A stretch of DNA of 7,622 bases from Candidatus Colimorpha enterica (lineage in GTDB: Bacteria; Bacillota; Clostridia; Oscillospirales; CAG-272): assembly GCA_000433515.1 (NCBI GenBank), contig FR891164.1:912-8533 (forward strand). The letters are read 5' to 3'. Made by a program: the position numbers and the translations under genes. The notes beneath the pieces are model-generated. The model ran no database searches, had not been told where the DNA came from, and was given only the letters and a program-made list of their open reading frames with translations. This document shows, in pieces, positions 6,029-7,622 of this stretch; positions within the stretch are counted from its first letter, which is position 1; every line of letters starts with the position of its first letter.

Positions 6029-6105
6029 AATATTCCGTCGCAAAAATACCGCCTGACAGGAATTCTGAAAACGCAAAAGCGCAAAATTCTGCGGAGAACA
6101 GCTGA
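6025..6105 (+). CDS. Possible 26-residue small protein coupled to the YjbR gene
   Basis: An ATG at 6025 overlaps the YjbR stop as ATGA, and the frame stays open for 26 codons to a TGA at 6103-6105, just before the terminator stem. A strong AGGAGGAG (6008-6015) stands nine bases upstream. The product would be hydrophilic (MKYSVAKIPPDRNS, then Asn/Ala/Glu/Lys-rich), without a membrane segment or known motif. I do not recognise it. The purine-rich site may simply be the Arg-rich tail codons of YjbR, so it could be non-coding. Confidence 0.35.
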   Translation: MKYSVAKIPPDRNSENAKAQNSAENS

Positions 6106-6110
6106 AAAAC

Positions 6111-6142
6111 CGGAGCCGGGTGCATACCCACTCCGTTTTTTT
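6111..6142 (+). terminator. Intrinsic terminator of the YjbR transcription unit
   Basis: CGGAG (6111-6115) pairs with CTCCG (6131-6135). Inside, GGGT (6118-6121) pairs with ACCC (6126-6129) across a small internal loop, closing on a GCAT loop. Seven T follow directly (6136-6142). An A run just upstream (6105-6109) could let it work weakly on the other strand too. Confidence 0.88.
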
Positions 6143-6214
6143 GTCAGGCAGGGAATAATCGCGGCTGTGGCTCGGCGGCAGTGAAATGCTCCGGAAAAAT
6201 TCGGAACGTTGCAA

Positions 6215-6243
6215 TTGACACCGTGACAAAAATGAGGTATAAT
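6215..6243 (+). promoter_or_regulatory. Perfect-consensus sigma-A promoter for miaB
   Basis: TTGACA (6215-6220), a 17-base spacer and TATAAT (6238-6243): both boxes match consensus in all six positions. Transcription should start near 6250, about 42 bases before the miaB ATG. Between the terminator and this promoter (6143-6214) I see no gene or clear site. Confidence 0.88.
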
Positions 6244-6262
6244 ATAGTGATAAAATGTCGGA

Positions 6263-6276
6263 ACCGGGCGACCGGT
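6263..6276 (+). other. GNRA-capped hairpin in the miaB leader
   Basis: ACCGG-GCGA-CCGGT forms a five-base-pair GC-rich stem with a GNRA loop. It lies about 13 bases after the predicted transcription start and ends four bases before the AAGAGG ribosome binding site (6281-6286). It may protect the 5' end or tune ribosome access. Confidence 0.4.
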
Positions 6277-6291
6277 CGTTAAGAGGCGGAA

Positions 6292-7622
6292 ATGACTGAA
6301 AATATACTGAACACACCCGCGGGAAGGTTTGTGCTTGAACACAGCCTTGCATATGAGGCAGAGCACGGACATAAACCGGGGGTATACATAAAGACCTTCG
6401 GCTGTCAGCAGAACGAGGCGGACAGCGAAAGACTTGCCGGAATGGCGGTCGTCATGGGATATGAATTCACGGACACGCCCGAAAATGCCGGACTTGTCAT
6501 TTTCAATACCTGCGCCGTGAGAGAGCACGCGGAGCTTAAGGCACTGTCTCTGACCGGACAGATAAAGCACATAAAGGCGGCAAATCCGGAGCTTATCGTC
6601 TGCGTCTGCGGCTGTATGGTGGCGCAGGAGCACAGGCTGAACGATATAAAGAACCGCTACCCTTACGTCGATTTTCTTTTCGGAACCGGAACCCCGGAAA
6701 AACTGCCGGAGTATCTTGCAGAGGCGATAAAGACCGGAAAACGCTCGTTTTATCCCGATCAGTCCGCCATGCCCGTTATCCCGGAGGGACTGCCCGTCAG
6801 ACGCGAGAGCCGTTTCAGAGCATGGGTCAGCATAATGTACGGTTGCAACAATTTCTGCACATACTGCGTCGTTCCTTACGTCAGAGGACGCGAGAGGAGC
6901 CGCAGACGCGAGGAGATCCTTGCCGAGGTGCGCGGGCTTGTTGATGACGGCTGCCGGGAGATAACTCTTCTCGGTCAGAATGTCAATTCCTACGGCAGGG
7001 GACTGTACGACGACTACTCGTTTGCCGATCTGCTTGAGGATATCTGTAAGATAAAGGGCGAATATTTCATCAGGTTCATGACCAGTCACCCGAAGGACGC
7101 GTCACATAAGCTGATCGACGTTATCGCCGCTCACTGCTCCGACGACAGCAGGCCGAAGATTGTGAAGCAGTTCCATCTGCCGCTTCAGGCGGGTTCCGAC
7201 AGGGTGCTTAAGGCGATGAACCGTCATTACGGTTCCGAGTCGTATCTTGCTCTTATCGGCTATATGCGTGAGAAGATACCGGATATCGCGCTTTCCACCG
7301 ACATAATCGTCGGTTTTCCGGGAGAGACCGAGGAGGATTTCGCGGACACGCTTTCAATGCTTGAAAAGGTAAGGTTCGATGCCTTCTTTTCGTTCATCTA
7401 TTCGCCGCGCAAGGGCACTCCGGCGGCTGAAATGGAACAGATACCGGATGCAGTGAAGAATGACCGCTTCAGACGGCTTCTTGAGGTTCAGAATCGCATT
7501 TCGCTTGAAAAAAACCGCGAATACGTCGGCAGGACTGAAAGGGTGCTTGTCGAGGGCGTAAGCAAGACCGATCCCGGCATGATGACCGGGCGCAACGAAA
7601 AGAACCGGCTTGTACATTTTCC
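6292..7622 (+). CDS. miaB: tRNA-2-methylthio-N6-dimethylallyladenosine synthase MiaB (3' end outside window)
   Basis: MiaB is a radical SAM methylthiotransferase that adds a methylthio group to C2 of N6-isopentenyladenosine at position 37 of tRNAs reading UNN codons. The visible 443 residues cover nearly the whole protein (family length about 440-480). An N-terminal UPF0004 domain (about 30-150) carries the auxiliary-cluster cysteines: Cys38 in KTFGCQQNEADSER, Cys74 in NTCAVREHAE and Cys108 in CGCM. The radical SAM domain begins at 174 with the cluster motif Cys185-x3-Cys189-x2-Cys192 (MYGCNNFCTYCVVPYVRGRE). LLGQNVNSYG (225-234), MTSHPKD (263-269), LPLQAGSD (296-303) and GFPGETEEDF (341-350) are all family hallmarks. 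The TRAM RNA-binding domain starts near 413 and is cut off by the window edge. The start at 6292 has AAGAGG five bases upstream. CQQNEAD and the intact cysteines point to MiaB rather than MtaB or RimO. Confidence 0.96.
   Translation, partial: MTENILNTPAGRFVLEHSLAYEAEHGHKPGVYIKTFGCQQNEADSERLAGMAVVMGYEFTDTPENAGLVIFNTCAVREHAELKALSLTGQIKHIKAANPELIVCVCGCMVAQEHRLNDIKNRYPYVDFLFGTGTPEKLPEYLAEAIKTGKRSFYPDQSAMPVIPEGLPVRRESRFRAWVSIMYGCNNFCTYCVVPYVRGRERSRRREEILAEVRGLVDDGCREITLLGQNVNSYGRGLYDDYSFADLLEDICKIKGEYFIRFMTSHPKDASHKLIDVIAAHCSDDSRPKIVKQFHLPLQAGSDRVLKAMNRHYGSESYLALIGYMREKIPDIALSTDIIVGFPGETEEDFADTLSMLEKVRFDAFFSFIYSPRKGTPAAEMEQIPDAVKNDRFRRLLEVQNRISLEKNREYVGRTERVLVEGVSKTDPGMMTGRNEKNRLVHF

Noticed and set aside
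5556..6064. Direct repeat GACAGGAATT at 5556-5565 and 6055-6064
   Set aside because: Ten bases, one copy in a regulatory hairpin and one in the small ORF, with no similarity around them; probably chance.
6051..6149. Inverted repeat GCCTGAC (6051-6057) and GTCAGGC (6143-6149) around the terminator
   Set aside because: Only seven bases at a distance of 85, not extended by flanking matches; expected by chance.
6255..6299. 14-codon ORF overlapping the miaB start, possible leader peptide
   Set aside because: The ATG is about five bases after the predicted transcription start, so there is no room for a ribosome binding site, and the peptide has no codon run that would suggest attenuation.
5678..6352. 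224-codon minus-strand open frame across the YjbR and miaB starts
   Set aside because: It is antisense to a clear YjbR-family gene and runs through a strong terminator and promoter; the translation looks random.
5989..7089. 366-codon open frame on the minus strand opposite miaB
   Set aside because: It is a shadow of miaB, which has all family motifs on the plus strand. The antisense translation has no recognisable domain and crosses a terminator and a perfect plus-strand promoter.

Overview
The window looks like chromosomal DNA of a Gram-positive, Firmicutes-type anaerobe, most likely a clostridium of the Ruminococcus/Oscillospiraceae kind. The evidence is a moderately GC-rich composition, strong AAAGGAGG-type ribosome binding sites, close-to-consensus sigma-A promoters, tightly overlapping genes and a surface protein with a C-terminal membrane anchor. 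The genus is an inference from style and gene content, not from a marker gene.

Bases 1-4550 carry the 3' part of one plus-strand operon. In order it holds: the C-terminal 259 codons of a helical, membrane-anchored surface protein; a small exported DUF4430 protein; EcfT; one polypeptide with two ABC ATPase domains (a fused EcfA pair); and a membrane S component with a CbrT-like core motif. The last four are linked by overlaps of 4, 28 and 4 bases. Together they form a complete energy-coupling factor (ECF) vitamin importer with dedicated extracellular proteins. DUF4430 is related to the C-terminal beta domain of the animal cobalamin carriers intrinsic factor and transcobalamin, and the S component resembles the cobalamin family CbrT. 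Vitamin B12 or another corrinoid is therefore the most likely cargo. The operon promoter, and any cobalamin riboswitch, would lie upstream of the window.

Bases 4551-5632 hold a convergent minus-strand gene (4645-5457) for an unrecognised 270-residue protein with a PAS-like N-terminus and a possibly degenerate histidine-kinase-like C-terminus. It is followed by a compact divergent promoter region with two good promoters facing away from each other. An inverted repeat lies across each -35 box.

Bases 5633-6142 hold a short transcription unit: a MmcQ/YjbR-family protein, then a possible 26-codon ORF coupled to it by an ATGA overlap and a strong Shine-Dalgarno, then a good intrinsic terminator. 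Bases 6215-7622 hold a perfect-consensus promoter, a short leader with a GNRA-capped hairpin, and miaB (tRNA 2-methylthioadenosine synthase), which runs off the right edge in its TRAM domain.

I see no tRNA, rRNA, CRISPR array, insertion sequence, attachment site or origin. The most interesting content is the ECF operon with transcobalamin-like surface parts. The rest is ordinary chromosomal housekeeping plus a few regulatory oddities.
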